From NCBI RefSeq assembly GCF_027172205.1, contig NC_070615.1:46484501-46548500 (forward strand): DNA of 64,000 bases, read 5' to 3'. This DNA is from Podarcis raffonei (lineage: Eukaryota > Chordata > Lepidosauria > Squamata > Lacertidae). Below are positions 1 to 12,336 of the stretch, piece after piece. The notes under the pieces were generated by a model. It had not been told where the DNA came from, did no database searches, and saw only the letters and a program-made list of their open reading frames with translations. The position numbers and the translations under genes were made by a program. Within the stretch, counting starts at the first letter, position 1. Each line of letters starts with the position of its first letter.

Positions 1-3000
1 GGGAGATATGAATGGAGTGGTATCTACAAATATGGACAAGTCGCAGAGACAGGTAGTTACTAAAGATGGCAGACTACCAAAAACTTTTTTTGAACTGACT
101 GATAATATGGATTTGATTGACACTTGGAGAACTAGAAATCCCTTGGGAAGAGAGGGAACCTTCTTTTCTGAAGCTAAAATGACATGGACAAGAATTGACC
201 AAATTTGGTTAACTAGAGGACTGGCACCTAAGATCTGGAAAGTAGAAATCTGCCCAAAAACGTGCTCCGACCATAATGCCGTGAAACTGGAGATGAAACT
301 AACACCAACTGGTTCCTTCAGATGGAGGATGAATGACACCTTATTTAGAGATCAAGAGGTTATTAAGAAGGCCCAAAAAACCTTGACAGACTATTTTGAG
401 ATAAATTTGAACACTACTGTCGAAAAAAGAGTAATCTGGAACGCAAGTAAAGCAGTTATGAGGGGGTTTCTGATTCAACAGAATTCGATAAAGAAGAGAG
501 CCCAAAATGAGAAAAAAGAAAAAATTCTGGAAAAAATAAAAGAGGGCGAGAAGAAATTGAGAGTGAAACCAAATTCACAAGAGATTCTGAGAGAAATAAA
601 GTTACATCAAGTGCAATATATGAAGATGATGAACCAGGAAATAGAATGGAAAATTAAACAAATGAGACAAAGGACTTTTGAATCGGCTAATAAATGTGGG
701 AAATTGCTTGCTTGGCAGATGAAAAAAAGACAAAAGTTCAATACCATTACTAATTTGGAAGTGGAAGGAAAGAATATTCAGAATCCAGTGGAAATTAGAA
801 AATGCTTCCAGAGGTACTTTAAACAGTTATATACACAAGGGCCTCAGAAAGAAATTGACATAGACCAATTTTTGAAAATAAATGGATTACAAAAAATCAC
901 TCAAGAAAATAAGACAATGTTGAACTACAAAATTACAGAACAGGAGGTTGAAGGTGCCATTCAGAACATGCAGTTGGGCAAATCTCCAGGGCCGGATGGC
1001 TTAACCTCAAAATATTATAGAACTTTGAAGGATGGATAATTCAACCATTAAAGGAGGTTTGCAATGAAATTTTGGAGGGGGGGAAAAGCGCCAGAGTCGT
1101 GGAAAGAAGCATATATTACACTTATTCCGAAAACTGAGTCTGAAAAGACACAACTCAAGAACTACTGACCCATATCCCTGCTTAATGTGGATTACAAAAT
1201 ATTTGCTGACATTTTGGCTAAAAGATTTAAAAAAAGTATTAGTGGAGGAGATACATAAGGACCAAGCTGGTTTTCTCCCAGGCAGACATTTGTCTGACAA
1301 TACGAGGAATATAATTAATATTTTGGAAAAGTTACAAGTGGACATTAACACTAAAGCAGTTTTAATTTTTGTGGATGCGGAGAAAGCCTTTGATAATATT
1401 TCTTGGAGTTTTATGAAGAAAAATCTTCAGGGGATGGGGGTTGGTCAAGGATTTGAGAATGGTATAAGTGCAATTTATTCAGAACAAAAAGCGAAACTAA
1501 TAGTTAATAATGTGGTGACAGAGGAATTTAAGATAGAGAAAGGGACACGACAAGGTTGCCCAATTTCCCCATTGCTCTTCATTTCGGTTCTGGAGGTTTT
1601 GTTAAATATGATTAGAAGGGACCATTCAATTAAAGGGATAAAGGTCGGAGCTAAACAATATAAGTTGAAAGCCTTTGCAGATGACTTAGTATTGACTTTA
1701 GAGGAGCCAGAATCTAGTACTAAAAGAGTGTTAGAACTGATTCAAGAATTTGGTCATGTGGCAGGATTCAAGTTAAATAAGTTAAAAACTAAAGTCCTTG
1801 AGAAAAATTTAACACCGATTGAGAAAGAGAAGTTTCAGAAAGAGACGGGTTTAAGAAAGTGAAATACCTGGGAATTAATATGACAGCTAAAAATGGGAAT
1901 TTATTTAAAGACAATTATGAAAAATGTTGGTCAGAAGTGAAAAAGGATTTGGAAATATGGTCAAATTTGAAGCTTTCCTTGTTGGGACGAATTGCTGCGA
2001 TAAAGATGAATGTATTGCCAAGAATGTTGTTTTTGTTTCAATCATTGCAAATTTTGGACAAAATGGACTGTTTCAAGAAGTGGCAGAAATATATTTCCAG
2101 ATTTGTCTGGCAGGGCAAGAAGCCTAGAATAAAATTTAAAATATTAACTGATGCAAAGGAAAGAGGTGGATTTGCCCTGCCAAACATTAAACTTTACTAT
2201 GAATCAGCAGCACTTTGCTGGCTGAAAGAGTGGCTACTTCTTGAGAACACAGACATTTTGGACTTAGAAGGTTTTAACAATGTGTTTGGGTGGCATGCAT
2301 ATTTGTGGCATGACAAGGTTAAAGCACATAAGGCATTTAAAAACCATATTGTCAGGAAAGCACTGTTTAATGTCTGGATAAGATACAAAGACTTATTTGA
2401 AAATAAAACCCCAAGGTGGTTGTCACCGATGGAGGCTAAGGCTCAGAAAAAGACCAATATGGAGGCCAACTGGCCAAAATATTGGGAAATTTTGGAACAA
2501 GAAGGAGACAAACTGAAATTGCAGAGTTTCGAGAAGCTAAAAGATGAAGTGCGAGACTGGCTTCATTATTATCAAATAAGAGAGGTATATAATTTAGATT
2601 TAAAAATTGGCTTCCAGGTGGAAAAATCAAAGTTGGAGACAGAATTGTTAGAACCCAAAACTAAGATATTATCAAGAATGTATAATTTGCTGTTATAATG
2701 GAATACTCAAGATGAAACGGTTAAATCTGCTATGATTAAATGGGCACAGGATGTTGGCATAACATTATGTTTGCTGACTGGGAACAGTTGTGGACCACGG
2801 GTATGAAATTTACGACATGCAATGCCTTAAGAGAGAATATTATGAAAATGATATACAGGTGGTACATGACCCCAGTCAAGCTTGCAAAAATCTACCATTT
2901 GCCCGATAATAAATGTTGGAAATGTAAATAAACTGAAGGTATGTTCTTTCACCTTTGGTGGACGTGCCCAAGGATTAAGGCTTTCTGGGAAATGATATAT

Positions 3001-3775
3001 AATGAACTGAAAAAGGTATTTAAATATACCTTCTTGAAGAAACCAGAGGCCTTTCTTCTGGGCATCGTCTGCCGATTGGTGCCAAAGAAGGACAGAACTT
3101 TTTTTATGTACGCTACAACAGCAGCAAGGATATTGATTGCAAAGTATTGGAAGACACAAGAACTACCCACTTTGGAAGAATGGCAGATGAAGGTGATGGA
3201 CTGCCAATATGGGATTGGCAGAAATGACTGGCAGAATCCGAGACCTGGGAGAAGAGTCGGTGGAGGAAGATTGGAAGAAATGTAAAGATTATCTGCAGAA
3301 ATACTGTAAAATTAATGAATGTTAGAATGATGTTGGATTGAAAATAAGTGGTGTTGGCAATAAGAGTAATAAGAATATGTAAATATGGATTGATAAATGG
3401 ATGAAAATATATTGTTATAATAGGTGAAGACCAGAAGTTAAGATAAATGAAAGAAGGCAAGGATTTGCTGAAGCAATTATATAAATGGGAATACAAAAAG
3501 GGGAGGTGTGAGGAAGTCAAGAAAATAAGCAAATGAGTTTAAAAATTTTGAAAATTGAATTTGCTCTTAAACTTTTTTCTTTTTTTAGCTATTTTTTTTG
3601 TTTTTATATGTATTTTCTATCTGTATTTTTTTTCCTGAGTTTTTCTACATTCTGTATGTATTTTTTTTTTAATTGTAATTTTTTGTTTGTAATTTTTTTA
3701 CTTGCAAATTTATGTGTTTTTTCTTTTTTCTTTCTTTTTTGAAAAATGCTTAATAAATATCTTATAAAAAATAAA
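1..3775 (+). mobile_element. L1-clade LINE, ORF2 and 3' end (5' end outside window)
   Basis: A sense-oriented L1-type retrotransposon. The tail of an endonuclease domain is visible (SDHNA near 266-280). The reverse transcriptase follows, with KSPGPDG near 980, FVDAEKAFD near 1366, RQGCPISPLLF near 1550 and the catalytic FADD near 1673. A C-terminal cysteine/histidine knuckle lies near 2909-2972 (CWKCK, then HLWWTCP), which is typical of L1 ORF2. The reading frame is open in four pieces (8-1039, 1185-1862, 1859-2698, 2740-3285), so this copy carries several frame breaks and is dead. An AT-rich 3'UTR ends in an A-rich tail near 3750-3775. A younger copy of the same lineage lies at 51607-52866. 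It sits in the CACNA1H intron upstream of the exon at 5030. Confidence 0.93.
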
Positions 3776-3778
3776 ATA

Positions 3779-4532
3779 AAAGTGGGTCTATAAGTGACTG
3801 TGGAGGTCGATTCTGGATCCACACATCCTTCCACAGGGGGGACATAGGTTTCCGGGCAGGAGTTGATCATGGTGAGGGTTTGCCAAGCATTCTTTTATCT
3901 TAGCACATTTCTCCCTTTCATCCTGAGTTCGAGCATCTTCAAAGCCCATGACACCTTTGGTAAAGGCTGTTCTCCAATTGGAGCGCTCACAGGCCAGTGT
4001 TTTCCAGTTGTCGGTGTTTACAGTGGTACCTCAGGTTAAGAACTTAATTCGTTCCAGAGGTCCATTCTTAACCTGAAACTGTTCTTAACCTGAAGCAGCA
4101 CTTTAGCTAATGGGGCCTCCTGCTGCTGCCGCGCCGCCGGAGCACGATTTCTGTTCTCATCCTGAAGCAAAGTTCTTAACCTGAAGCACTATTTCTGGGT
4201 TAGCGGAGTCTGTAACCTGAAGCGTATGTAACCTGAAGTACCACTGTGTACTACTTTTTTTTTAAGATTTGCCTTGAGAGAGTCTTTAAACCTCTTTTGT
4301 TGATCACTGGCATTACGCTTTCCATTTTTAAGTTGGGAATAGAGTAGTTGCTTTGGGAGACGATAATCAGGCATTGCACAACATGACCAGTCCAATGAAG
4401 TTGATGTTGAAGAATCATTGCTTCGATACTGGTGATCCTCGCTTCTTCCAGTACACTGGCATTAGCAGCCTTCACCAACCAGGTGTCTTCCAGATGTTCT
4501 GGACTACAACTTCTATCACCCCCAGCCAGCAC
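3779..4532 (-). mobile_element. Old LINE ORF2 C-terminus, split by a MITE
   Basis: Read on the minus strand, 4247-4532 has the pattern of a non-LTR retrotransposon ORF2 end (LHWTGHVVQC, then a basic KDSLKANLKK stretch). It continues beyond the MITE at 4021-4246 into 3800-4020, where a CPPC-type zinc-finger remnant is recognisable. I cannot name the clade. It is degenerate. The interruption shows that the LINE is older than the MITE. Confidence 0.6.
4021..4246 (+). mobile_element. Pogo/Tigger-like MITE (subfamily 1)
   Basis: Non-autonomous DNA element with inverted ends CAGTGGTACCTC and its complement. A TA target site is present at the left (4019-4020). The interior matches the copies at 25911, 31642, 33371 and 34043. 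It is inserted inside the older LINE at 3779-4532. The pogo/Tigger assignment is inferred from the ends and TA target. Confidence 0.8.
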
Positions 4533-4533
4533 T

Positions 4534-4972
4534 TGTTGTTGTTGTTTAGTTGTTTAGTCGTGTCCGACTCTTCGTGACCCCATGGACCAGAGCACGCCAG
4601 GCACTCCTGTCTTCCACTTCCCCCCGCAGTTTGGTCAAACTCATGCTGGTAGCTTCGAGAACACTGTCCAACCATCTCGTCCTCTGTCATCCCCTTCTCC
4701 TTGTGCCCTCCATCTTTCCCAACGTCAGGGTCTTTTCCAGGGAGTCTTCTCTTCTCATGAGGCAGCCAAAGTATTGGAGCCTCAGCTTCAGGATCTGTCC
4801 TTCCAGTGAGCATTCAGGGCTGATTTCCTTCAGAATAGATAGGTTTGATCTTCTTACAGTCCATGGGACTCTCAAGAGTCTCCTCCAGCACCAGAATTCA
4901 AAAGCATCAATTCTTTGGTGATCAGCCTTCTTTATGGTCCAGCTCTTACTTCCATATGAGGGGCCCACCTTG
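4534..4972 (-). mobile_element. Bov-B (RTE) LINE 3' fragment
   Basis: The minus strand translates to the well-known Bov-B ORF2 end (SWTIKKADHQRIDAFEFWCW, then RVPWT and LSILKEISPECS) and ends in an (AAC)n-type tail near 4534. It is truncated at its 5' end and lies about 60 bases before the CACNA1H exon acceptor. Other copies are at 31040, 48373 and 53024. Confidence 0.88.
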
Positions 4973-5029
4973 GTTTGATGCAGCAAAACTGCCCTTACAG
5001 GATTTCCTTATGTCTTTGCCTTTCCCCAG

Positions 5030-5329
5030 GACACGCTCCGGGAATGCCACAGGGACGACAAACACTGCCTCAGCTACCTGCCGATCATCTCCCCGGTTTA
5101 CTTCGTCACCTTCGTCCTCATCGCCCAGTTCGTCCTGGTCAACGTGGTGGTGGCTGTCCTGATGAAGCACTTGGAGGAAAGCAACAAGGAGGCCAAGGAG
5201 GATGCTGAGATGGATGCCGAGATCGAGCTGGAGATGTCCAGGGGGGTCAACACTCCAGTCAGAGTCCCCGATGGCGGCCAGGGCACTTCTAAGCCAGGGT
5301 CGCCCCTCCTGCTGAAGCATCCTGCACTG
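5030..5329 (+). CDS. CACNA1H: CACNA1H exon: domain IV S6 and proximal C-terminus of Cav3.2
   Basis: Exon of the alpha-1 subunit of a low-voltage-activated (T-type) calcium channel in the plasma membrane. It begins with [18 protein letters not shown], runs through the IVS6 pore helix ([20 protein letters not shown]) and continues into the acidic juxtamembrane stretch with [13 protein letters not shown], conserved in Cav3 channels. The acceptor is a pyrimidine tract plus CAG ending at 5029; the donor is CTG/GTAAAG at 5330, leaving phase 0. The length is 100 codons. I chose CACNA1H over CACNA1G and CACNA1I because the distal tail (exon 19610-20773) matches Cav3.2 as I remember it. Upstream exons lie outside the window. 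Confidence 0.95.
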
Positions 5330-5381
5330 GTAAAGCGAAAAATGGAACAATGGGCAAGATTTCTAAAAGCTCCTTCTAGAG

Positions 5382-5762
5382 CAGCCTTTCTCAACCTGTG
5401 GGTCCCCAGATGTTGTTGGATTACAACTCCCATCATCCCTGAGCTCTGGCCTTGCTAGCTAGGGGTGATGGGAGTTGTAGTCCAACAACATGAGAGCCAG
5501 TGTGGTGTAGTGGTTAAGAGTGGTGGACTCATAATCTGGTGAACCGGGTTCGCGTCCCTGCTCTTCCACATGCAGCTGCTGGGTGACCTTGGGCCAGTTG
5601 CACTTCTTTGAAGTCTCTCAGCCCCACTCACCTCACAGAGTGTTTGTTGTGGGGGAGGAAGGGAAAGGAGAATGTTAGCCACTTTGAGACTCCTAAAGGT
5701 AGTGATAAAGCGGGATATCAAATCCAAATCCAAACATCTGGGGAACCACAGGTTTAGAACCG
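5382..5762 (+). mobile_element. Palindromic hAT-like MITE (family A), interrupted by a SINE
   Basis: Fold-back element whose arms contain the recurring ACTCCCATCATCCCT and its complement. It is flanked by TTCTAGAG (5374-5381) and CTCTAGAG (5763-5770), a 7/8 match and so an aged 8-bp target duplication of hAT type. A CORE/MIR-like SINE sits in the right arm. It lies 52 bases downstream of the CACNA1H donor. Confidence 0.7.
5492..5734 (+). mobile_element. CORE/MIR-like tRNA-derived SINE
   Basis: The head GAGCCAGTGTGGTGTAGTGG and a B-box-like GGTTCGCGTCC mark a pol III tRNA-derived SINE. The CORE-like middle (GCTGGGTGACCTTGGGC) resembles MIR. Minus-strand relatives are at 29253-29500 and 29926-30140. 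It is inserted in the MITE at 5382-5762. Confidence 0.8.
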
Positions 5763-5770
5763 CTCTAGAG

Positions 5771-7430
5771 GGTGTGGGGAGTTGGAGGCTGGGCCTGGGG
5801 TAAGTTTGGAGCACAAATCAACTGGATCATTTCCACCTGTGACCCTGACCACCATTCCTGGTTGTCATGCCAGATTTATATCAATAACATTTGCCCGCAG
5901 TGTCGTTTGTAAGAACACTGTGTTGTATTCAACTAATCTTCACTTGAGTAGCTCCAGCGAAATGAAGTTAGTGACTTTAAGACATTCCACCACCTCCAAT
6001 GGATGGATGGAGGTGAGGCAAGCAGTCCCATCCTGACATACAACACCAGTGACATGGCCAATTGTTTCGGCTGCTGTTTTCAAAAGCTGTAAGTGAAAAG
6101 TGTTTGTCACACTTCAGTGTGACGCCTCTCTCCCAGGGATCACCGCTGCATAATTTTTTAGGGTTTTGTTTGAGGAGTCCCAGCAGAACCAACCCAAGAT
6201 GGGAAATGCGATTCGTTGGTGGCACTCATATCCAATCAACTGGGAAGCTTTCCTGGGCGAGCACCACTGAAATTCATTTTCTTTATTCATTTACCATTTT
6301 TCAGTTCCATTCCTCCCCAATAAGTTGTGTACCTTGCTCCCTCCGTCCATCTAGTCTAGTCTCCCAACTGCCCCATGAGGTAGTCTAGGTTGCGAGACAG
6401 TGACCGGCCCAAGCTTACCCTCTGGGGGTTTGTCCCCAGCTCTCCCTGGTCCTAAGCGCTACATTACACAAACTCTCATATGTGGGAGAACGTTGTACCA
6501 TGCCCCATCCTGCAGACATGATCTGCCTGCCCCGACTCTGCTGCTCTTAATGGCTCTTTTGATAGCCCTGATAGATTTTAGAAGTTCAGGGACATGCAAT
6601 TCCCCTTGCCTGTTGTCCTCGCAACAACCCTGTGAGGTAGGTTAGGCTGAGAGAGTTTGACCTGCTCGGCATCCCCCAGTGAGTAAGGATTTGAACCCAG
6701 GACTCCCCAGTCTTAGTCCAGTGCTCTGTCCACTAGGCACCACTGGCCCCCGAAGCCTGACCAACGGCGAAGGGAGTCTGTCCCACAAAATTCACTTCCA
6801 CTCTCTGGGCCGCTGCCTGGAGAACTAAGTCATGTTTCCCCCTCCCCAAGAGCATTGAAGTGTCCACCCCCCAACTTCTGGGGGCAGATGCTTGGAATTG
6901 CCTTTTCCCCCCGCTGATGCCTTTTTGTCTCCTTAATTTTGTCCCCGAAGGAGGCTCTGAGCTGTGAGAGTGTCTCTCTAGCCATCCCAGACTTAGACCT
7001 GCTGGAGGGAGGGGAGGATCTCTTGATGGAGCCCGCGTCCTTCCACACTTCTCCTTACCGCCATCTCCTGACACCCTCCCACAATGCCCCAGGCGGAGAG
7101 GCGAAGGTGACTATTGTATGGAACTCGCTGTGGCTTCTGCATTCCTTTATTCCCATTGTGCTTCAGTGCTGTGCAGCTCAGCGGTGGTGTGATGGCGCCA
7201 TTGTCCTCTCTCTGTGGCTTCGCAGCTAGAAACAGTTTGCGCTGCCGGCCTCGTGTCTTTCCTTGATCGTTCCCCCCCAACTTCCTACCGTCCGTGACAG
7301 TTTCGCGTACAACACAGATGGGAAACGGAATTGGCTCCGGTTAAGGGGGCATGTATGGGAAGGGCAAGTCATTTTATTTCTGTGTGTTAAGCACGGGCAA
7401 AACAATATCTATGGAAAACATTAGAATTAT
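5771..7430. other. CACNA1H intron, mostly unrecognised sequence
   Basis: No exon or strong repeat was seen. Weak MIR-like SINE remnants, minus orientation, lie near 6330-6420 and 6596-6755 (CAACCCTGTGAGGTAGGTTAG, then GGATTTGAACCCAGG). The rest is plain intron. Confidence 0.5.
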
Positions 7431-7435
7431 CTTAC

Positions 7436-7985
7436 ATCAGGGGTCACCAACCTTTTTAGGCCTCTGGGCATATTTGTGGTTTTTTAGGGCGTGCCATGGC
7501 AGACCCTCCAAGTGTCCCTATTTTCTAGGGTTTCTGATTTGATACTGGAATACCCCACTTTTCCTTGAAGGTAAAGGTAAAGGGACCCCTGACCGTTAGG
7601 TCCAGTCATGGCCGACTCTGGGGTTGCGGCGCTCATCTCGCTTTATTGGCCGAGGGAGGCGGCATACAGCTTCCGGGTCATGTGGCCAGCATGACTTAGC
7701 AGCTTCTGGCGAACCAGAGCAGCGCACAGAAACACTGTTTACCTTCACGCTGGAGTGGTACCTATTTATCTACTTGCACTTTGACGTGCTTTTGAACTGC
7801 TAGGTGGGCAGGAGCAGGGACTGAGCAACGGGAGCTCACCCCGTCACGGGGATTCAAACCACCAACCTTCTGATTGGCAAGTCCTAAGCTCTGTGGTTTA
7901 ACCCACAGCGCCACCCGCGTCCCCTCACTTTTCCTTAGGACGTCCCTATTTTCAGCAGAGAAATAATGGAGGGTATGGAGTTGTG
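7436..7985. mobile_element. hAT-like MITE pieces hosting a Sauria SINE
   Basis: A hAT-type terminus (CAGGGGTCACCAACCTTTTT) starts near 7439. From about 7505 another short element follows, related to those at 8468-8515, 53004-53795 and 53993-54170 (its inverted end reads ATACCCTCCAACATTTCTC). The Sauria SINE at 7567-7925 interrupts it. Confidence 0.5.
7567..7925 (-). mobile_element. Sauria-type tRNA SINE with Bov-B-like tail
   Basis: Complete minus-strand copy: a tail of (GGTAAA)n near 7570, a B-box-like segment near 7850, and the tRNA-like head GGGACGCGGGTGGCGCTGTGG ending near 7922. It is flanked by an exact 11-bp duplication, CACTTTTCCTT (7556-7566 and 7926-7936). It is known as a Bov-B-mobilised SINE. 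Confidence 0.88.
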
Positions 7986-8051
7986 CAACCCCTGAGCCAA
8001 GGAGATAAGTAACTGTGCAACCTTTAGAAGACATGTGAAGGCAGCCCTGTA

Positions 8052-8331
8052 CAGTGGTACCTCTGGTTACGGATTTAATTCGTTTCGGGGTATCGTGTGC
8101 ACCTTGAAAAATCCATAACTAGAGGCTCCACTTCTGCATGCATGCATGGTGCAATAGAGCACTTTTGTGGACACGCACTGAGCGCAAAGCGCTTCTGCAC
8201 ATACGCACAGCATGCAGCGTGCTTCTGCGCATGCGTGAGCGGCGAAACCCAAAGTATACACTTCCTGGTTTACCGCGGCCATAACCCAAAGATTCCATAA
8301 CCTGGAGGTTACGCAACACGAGGTACCACTG
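8052..8331 (+). mobile_element. Pogo/Tigger-like MITE (subfamily 2)
   Basis: The ends CAGTGGTACCTC and GAGGTACCACTG are flanked by TA on both sides (8050-8051 and 8332-8333). The interior differs from subfamily 1 and resembles that of the copies at 36520 and 37517 (CTTCTGCGCATGCG-type segments). Confidence 0.78.
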
Positions 8332-8420
8332 TATAGGGAATTTTTTTAAATGTTTTTTTATTATTATTATATGTAGGAAGCCATCCAGAGTGGATGGGGC
8401 AACCCAGTCACATGAGTGGG

Positions 8421-8426
<6 letters not shown>

Positions 8427-8465
<39 letters not shown>
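8427..8465. repeat. (ATT)n microsatellite
   Basis: Thirteen or so ATT/TTA units follow a fragment (8380-8425) of the CR1/L2-like LINE 3' end family, which often ends in such a tract. Open frames crossing it are artefacts. Confidence 0.9.
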
Positions 8466-8466
<1 letters not shown>

Positions 8467-8984
8467 ATAGGACATCCCTATTTTCATCAGAGAAATGTTG
8501 GAGGGTATGTCATGAGACCTCCCCTTCCAGTTATCTCTTCTACCTGGTTCAACCCCCTTCACAGCGAGTCACCCCAAAAAAAGTGCTCTTGCATGCACAG
8601 ACTTCACTTTCCCAAGGAATCTGGGTCAGGGTCGGATCTGGTAGACTCAGTGTGAGCCTTGAAAAGTGCATTGATCTGAAAGAGGAAGTAGGGAAGAGTG
8701 ATGTTCTTCCCCACTTTCTCCTTCAGTTCTATGTATATTTCAGAGGAGGGAAAGGTAACCACCCAAACCCCCTATGGCCAAGGGATGGGTGCAAGAGGGG
8801 GCTCAGAAATTCACGGGTCCTCATAGTGTCATTGCCCCCACAGACACCAGGTTGGTGGCACCTGCCTTACAGAAACAGACCCAGCTATGTCTCGTGCACA
8901 ATTTGCTTCCAAAGGTAGCCGAACATCTCTGGAAACTCCAGGGTACTAGCATCACAAATATATTTGCATTTCTGGGGACCTTCA

Positions 8985-9410
8985 CACCTCGCCCATCTGG
9001 CTAGGCTTCCCCAGCCATTCTGGGCGGCTTCCAACAAAATATTAAAATACAGTAATGCATCAAACATTAAAAGCTTCCCTAAAGAGAGCGCTGCCTTCAG
9101 ATGTCTTCTAAAAGTCTGGTAGTTGTTGTTCTCTTTGACATCTGGTAGAAGAGCATTCCACAGGGCGGGTGCCACCACCGAGAAGGCCCTCTGCCTGGTT
9201 CCCTGTAACTCGGCTTCTCATAGTGAGGGAACTGCCAGAAGGCCCTCGGCGCTGGACCTCAGTGTCCAGGCAGAACGATGGGGGTGGAGACACTCCTTCA
9301 GATATACTGGACCGAGGCCGTTTAGGGCTTTAAAGGTCAGCACCAACACTTTGAATTGTGCTCAGAAACGTACTGGGAGCCAGTGCAGATCTCTCAGGAC
9401 TGGTGAAAGA
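8985..9410 (-). mobile_element. CR1/L2-like LINE 3' end
   Basis: The minus strand encodes the end of a LINE ORF2 (AFSVVAPALWNALPPDVKE-type) followed by the 3' segment CAGATGGGCGAGG. Similar copies are at 28263, 41263, 49455, 53805 and 54416. The exact clade is inferred. Confidence 0.7.
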
Positions 9411-10076
9411 GAAACAATAGCATATTTTTGCGTTAAAGCTTCCCATCCTAATATTATTTTCTATGAAGTAAGTCTTACTGGGGTTTTTATGGGAGTTAAA
9501 TGTTTTGACCAAGCATGTTTAGAACTGCAGCCCAATTTTAATTTCCAGTATGTGATTTGATTAACAGCAAAAAATTCACAGTGATTCAGCAAGAGAGGGG
9601 CAGGGTAGCAAGCTAGCCACTTGCCCCAACTCGCCTCCCTCCAGATCCCTGCTTTGCAAGGAGGGCGCGCAGGCGATGGACACCCCGGGATCTAACAATC
9701 CGAAGGAGACAATCTCCAAAACATTTGGCAACCATGGCTAATCTGCCTGTGACAGATCTCTCCCCTGTGACTTTTAAATCTTTCTTTCTCCCAAAAAAAG
9801 CCATCCAAGCCAATAGCCATGACTAATCTTGCGGTAATGACTTCCATAATTTAATTATGCACTGTCCGAAGAGGTACTTCATTTTGTCTGCCCTGTACCT
9901 GTTGCCCATCAATGCTATTGGGCTCCTATTAGTGGTTCTAGTAGGACAAAGAACATATTGCAATTTTATGAACCACCCGTACAGCCTAAATATTACAGCC
10001 ATTACCTTTATGTAGGTTTGCCGCTTGCTTCAAGTTTCATTTAAAAGGTTCGTCACCTCTTCTATATGATCTAGAA

Positions 10077-10320
10077 CAAGGCAAACTAAGTCCCAGAAGC
10101 CAGATCCGGCCCAATCGCCTTCTCAATCCGGCCCGCAGGTGGTCCAGGAATCAGTGTGTTTTTACATGAGTAGAATGTGTCCTTTTCTTTAAAATGCATC
10201 TCTGGGTTATTTGTGAGGCATAGGAATTCATTCAATTTTTTTTCCAAAATATAGTCCGGCCCCCCACAAGGTCTGAGGGACAGTGGACCAGCCCCCGATG
10301 AAAAAGTTTGCTGACCCCTG
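10077..10320. mobile_element. hAT non-autonomous element
   Basis: It starts CAAGGCAAAC and ends GTTTGCTGACCCCTG (near-inverted ends). It is flanked by a perfect 8-bp target duplication ATCTAGAA (10069-10076 and 10321-10328), diagnostic of hAT. A longer relative is at 46802-47114. Confidence 0.88.
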
Positions 10321-10403
10321 ATCTAGAACCCCAGTTCCTTGTCATAGGTAGTCACGCAGCAGCAGAAAGTGTGGAACCTCTTATGCACAAAATTCCATCT
10401 CTC

Positions 10404-10456
<53 letters not shown>

Positions 10457-10457
10457 G
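10404..10457. repeat. (CT)n(CA)n microsatellite
   Basis: A CT run of about 18 units passes directly into a CA run of about 9 units. Confidence 0.95.
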
Positions 10458-10459
10458 GA

Positions 10460-11985
10460 GCGACTCAAGGTTTTTGCAAACCCTCAGGCAAGATACCTAT
10501 GTAAGGGTCCTCAGTGCCAAACAGAGGGCTTGTCTGTTCTCCAGAGAAAACAACTCGATGGATTAATTCTGCAGCCCCCTCCTCTGGTCTCTGAAACACC
10601 TTGAAGACCCTAGGTGGATCAGATCAAACATCAATTTACGCCAGCATATCCACGTCAAGCATCTAGTCTTTATCACCGCCCCTGCTTCCTTGCATGCTCA
10701 TGGGGGGTGGGAAAGATCACTTGGGATGCAGTGATGGGTCCAGAGAGAACTGTCCCAGGGTTCCCTCAAACCTGGCACCTGGTTCAAGATTCTTCAACCT
10801 CTTGGAAATGTTGGTTGCCATTGCCCAGGCCTCGATAAGAGCTTGCTACCAATTTACTTCTTCAGTTGTCAATCCACCTTCTCAAGCGATCTCTTAAGAA
10901 CCTGGAGAGCAGCCAAGAAGTTGAGTGTTGGATTGTACTAGATCTGGGACTTGGCAGCCCCTCCTTCATCCATGAATGGCCAATAACCAGCCTTGCCCCC
11001 CACTGGCACTGGCCATTGGGTAGGGCATGAACCGACCAAGTTCGCCCTTCCCAAAGCAATGCATGACAGGACCCACAACTCCGCTTCGAAATTCGCACTT
11101 CTCTGAAATTTGTAGTGCAGTTCTCCAACCAAAGAACGTGTACCAAAATAAAATAGCCGATATTAGTGGAAATATCTTACACAAATGCATTTTACAGAGG
11201 AACATTGCTTGGGGGGAAAATGATTTCTTAGGCACAGCTACATACAGAAATGTGTATGTCTGGAGAAATTTGTGTGGTGCCTACGCATTTTCATGCAGTT
11301 AAAAAAAAAGCATTGCAAATGTGTGCAGCAGTTAGATGGACAAAATTCAAGATTGGAAAAATGAGAAAATGGAACTGACAGATCCATTCATCTCTCTTGA
11401 GCTGTCTGCTCTCGCGACTTTCTCTCATCAAGACATGCAGTTGGCAGGACCAAAAGAAAACCTTCTATTTCTCTCATTTTAATGCCAGACTATAACACAC
11501 ATACACACACACACACACACACAATTTTTTGAGGAAGAGCAAAGAATGCTTGCTTTAAGGCTAGCCTCTCTCTGGTCTCCCTGAGCCTTGACCATCTGGA
11601 ATGCAAGACTTGATTAGCAGAGGGGGGGGAGGGAGGAAGGGAGGGAGAGAGAGAGAATGGACAGGATATTGGCTGAGTGACAAGCAAAATTGTCATCTGT
11701 GTCCTGAGACCACTAGAATGCTATGGACAGGCAACCAGGCTGAATCCCTGGGCAAACAGCTTATTAACTTTGAAGAGGAAGCAGGGATGGAATTATTTTG
11801 TTAAGCCAAGAGAGATTTGAAAATCGGAAATAAGAACCTGCTTTTAGCGTGCAAAAGAGGGGAGAGTTTATTTTAAAGCTTCTTTTAATTAAAAAAAAAT
11901 TATTATTATTTTTTAAAATTACCCTGTGTCAGGGTAATAATCAAAGTGAAGCTAAGAAAAGATAAAGCAGGTCAGAAGCACACCT
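10460..11985. other. CACNA1H intron, no gene seen
   Basis: No exon or clear transposon was recognised. A (CA)n microsatellite is at 11493-11522, and a purine-rich GGGA tract lies near 11620-11655. Confidence 0.5.
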
Positions 11986-11987
11986 TA

Positions 11988-12135
11988 CATTTAAAGCACG
12001 TGGCTGCCCCCAAAGGATCCTGGGAACTATAGCTTGTCCCTCACAGAGCTACAGTTCCCAGGATCCTTAATGAATTACAGTTCCCAAGATTCTTGGAGGG
12101 AAAACATGTGCTTTAAACGTATAGCTGGGGTGTGA
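11988..12135. mobile_element. Palindromic MITE (family B)
   Basis: Arms carry ATCCTGGGAACTATAG and its inverted partner (CTACAGTTCCCAGGAT). Outer parts resemble the 30316-30840 copy. A second copy, with outer arms ATCACATCC and GGATGTGA, spans about 12803-12975. Confidence 0.6.
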
Positions 12136-12336
12136 TTTTAGTGCTGCAATACTATATTTAATCTTTTAAAAAATGGTCTTCATTAATCTTGTGGCAATGT
12201 GTTCCACAGCTCAGAAGCAGGTCACATTTTTTGCATGCAGAAATCCCCCAGTTATGTTCTCAACATCTCCTTTTTTAAAAAGTTGCTTGTAGTGGGTAAA
12301 ACCCTTCTCTGCCTCAGACTCTAGGGAGCTATCAGT

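Noticed and set aside
10404-10457. CRISPR-like repetitive spacing
   Set aside because: Simple CT/CA microsatellite in a vertebrate intron; no repeat-spacer structure exists anywhere in the window.
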